From Methanosarcinales archaeon (GTDB taxonomy: Archaea > Halobacteriota > Methanosarcinia > Methanosarcinales > Methanogasteraceae): a stretch of DNA of 5,797 nucleotides. The position numbers and the translations under genes were made by a program. Each line of letters starts with the position of its first letter. Within the stretch, counting starts at the first letter, position 1. The notes under the pieces are model-generated. The model was not told where the DNA came from and searched no databases. It saw only the letters and a program-made list of their open reading frames with translations. This document shows positions 4,836 to 5,797 of the stretch, piece after piece. The stretch spans positions 1 to 5,797 of the forward strand of contig DAOUXE010000087.1 in NCBI GenBank assembly GCA_030666765.1. Direction: 5' to 3'.

Positions 4836-5797
4836 ATGAATATGCAAAATGCGACCGCCTCCCCCCTGTATCGTACCGCAGTGGCGAGGTTCTCTATTGT
4901 TCTGCTGTTCTGCCTGCTGATCTTGTCAACCACAACGACTGCAACGGCAGCTACCGGATCACACGCCGGGATCGGCGAGTATACTGGTGCGGAGACCTGT
5001 CTTGCATGTCATCAAAAGGAAGGTGAGGACTTCTTGACGTCCATCCATAATACCTGGAGGGGCGAGGCGACACACGTCGTTGGGAAGGTGGGCAACATGA
5101 CCGGTAAAGTCTTGGGCGTGAATGATTTCTGCGTGGGCACCCAATCGAATGAAGCTATGTGCGGAAAGTGCCACGCAGGAGCTGGTACCTGCTGCAAATG
5201 CGAATGTGATTGTGCAGTTAAGAAGATGATCTGTCCGATCGAGAAGATCGACTGCCTGATCTGCCATGCGCCGAACTACAAGAAGACCATGACCGGTCCT
5301 GACCCATTGATCGATGCGACCGCAGCGGCTCGAAACGTCATGATACCCACGCGTGCGATGTGCCTGCGCTGCCATGCAACAGCGGGCGGTGGCGACAACA
5401 ACAAACGGGGCGATCTCGAACTTTCTATGGGTGCAGCCGAGGTCTCACGAGACCTCGATGTTCACATGAGTGCTAACATGACATGCCAGGACTGTCACAC
5501 ATTCGTGGATCATCATGTGTCAGGCAGAGGCATGGACCTACGTGTCGATGACACCGATCTCCCGGTCACCTGTGACGACAGAAGATGTCATGGCAGTGAA
5601 CCACATTCCAAGGGGTCGATGTACAACAAGCACACGGACAGGATCTACTGCACAGCCTGCCACGTCACATCTTACGGCAAGGTGCAGACCGTTGAGATCT
5701 CCCGTAACTGGGAGATCCGGCATCTCGAACATCTGGGCGCGGACGTTATGCACCACGAGATGATCGTGCGTGAGAGCAACCCTGCACCGATACATGT
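4836..5797 (+). CDS. Exported multiheme c-type cytochrome, octaheme tetrathionate reductase (OTR)-like, 3' end outside window
   Basis: The frame is open to the window edge (320 codons seen). An N-terminal Sec signal is clear: basic residues R13 and R18, a hydrophobic core about 19-31, and a TATA-type cleavage region near 36-40, so it acts outside the membrane. Seven heme c sites are visible: CLACH 55, CGKCH 109, CLICH 140, CLRCH 176, CQDCH 217, CDDRRCH 246 (C-x4-CH) and CTACH 272. The order and flanking motifs (DFCVGTQSNEAMCGKCHAG, GGGDNNKRGDL, LDVHM before CQDCH, HHVSGRG after it, CHGSEPH) match the OTR family as I recall it; an eighth heme would lie beyond the edge. The Shewanella enzyme reduces tetrathionate, nitrite and hydroxylamine in vitro. 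A cysteine-rich loop CCKCECDC (119-126, plus C133) between hemes 2 and 3 is unusual. Family is likely; substrate is not known. Confidence 0.85.
   Translation, partial: MNMQNATASPLYRTAVARFSIVLLFCLLILSTTTTATAATGSHAGIGEYTGAETCLACHQKEGEDFLTSIHNTWRGEATHVVGKVGNMTGKVLGVNDFCVGTQSNEAMCGKCHAGAGTCCKCECDCAVKKMICPIEKIDCLICHAPNYKKTMTGPDPLIDATAAARNVMIPTRAMCLRCHATAGGGDNNKRGDLELSMGAAEVSRDLDVHMSANMTCQDCHTFVDHHVSGRGMDLRVDDTDLPVTCDDRRCHGSEPHSKGSMYNKHTDRIYCTACHVTSYGKVQTVEISRNWEIRHLEHLGADVMHHEMIVRESNPAPIH

Noticed and set aside
4959..5375. 138-codon - strand frame opposite the cytochrome
   Set aside because: The + strand encodes regularly placed heme motifs here; the antisense frame has no family features.
5515..5763. 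82-codon + frame inside the cytochrome region
   Set aside because: It is in a different frame from the CxxCH-bearing reading and shows no motif.

Overview
The window looks like part of an anaerobic archaeal genome, most plausibly a methanogen- or ANME-type Euryarchaeon (inference). The reasons are archaeal-style TATA boxes placed about 27 bp before predicted transcript starts, a probably leaderless antitoxin gene, a small one-piece siroheme sulfite reductase of the kind known from methanogens, a rubredoxin-less rubrerythrin, and an exported multiheme cytochrome. All genes supported here are on the + strand. No tRNA, rRNA, CRISPR array or complete insertion sequence is visible.

Left part (1-2310): relic of a type I restriction-modification locus. 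Only the C-terminal third of HsdR is present. It carries helicase motifs V and VI and the C-terminal subunit-contact region, is closed upstream by a stop, and is interrupted by an in-frame amber codon at 761-763, after which homology continues in the same frame to 1018. HsdM follows with its full N-terminal and catalytic domains but ends abruptly after residue 412, lacking the usual C-terminal tail. No hsdS follows. The locus is probably decayed, although the amber codon also allows a pyrrolysine or readthrough reading.

Middle (2311-3300): an AT-rich type II toxin-antitoxin module sits where hsdS would be expected. It has a ribbon-helix-helix antitoxin and a RelE/ParE-type toxin overlapping by ATGA. 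A compact promoter/operator precedes it: four GATACC-like half-sites exactly 10 bp apart, overlapping the TATA box and ending at the start codon. About 290 bases of apparently non-coding DNA with several inverted repeats follow, then the promoter of the next operon.

Right part (3229-5797): a more GC-rich, closely spaced cluster: rubrerythrin, a possible 21-residue leader ORF, small siroheme sulfite reductase, a cupin overlapping it by one base, and an exported multiheme cytochrome resembling the octaheme tetrathionate reductase (OTR) family, cut by the window end after seven heme motifs. Together they suggest handling of peroxide and of sulfur (or nitrogen) oxyanions: the cytochrome outside the membrane, the sulfite reductase and rubrerythrin in the cytoplasm. 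The shared pathway is inference from gene order. Its most unusual detail is a cysteine-rich loop (CCKCECDC) between hemes 2 and 3.
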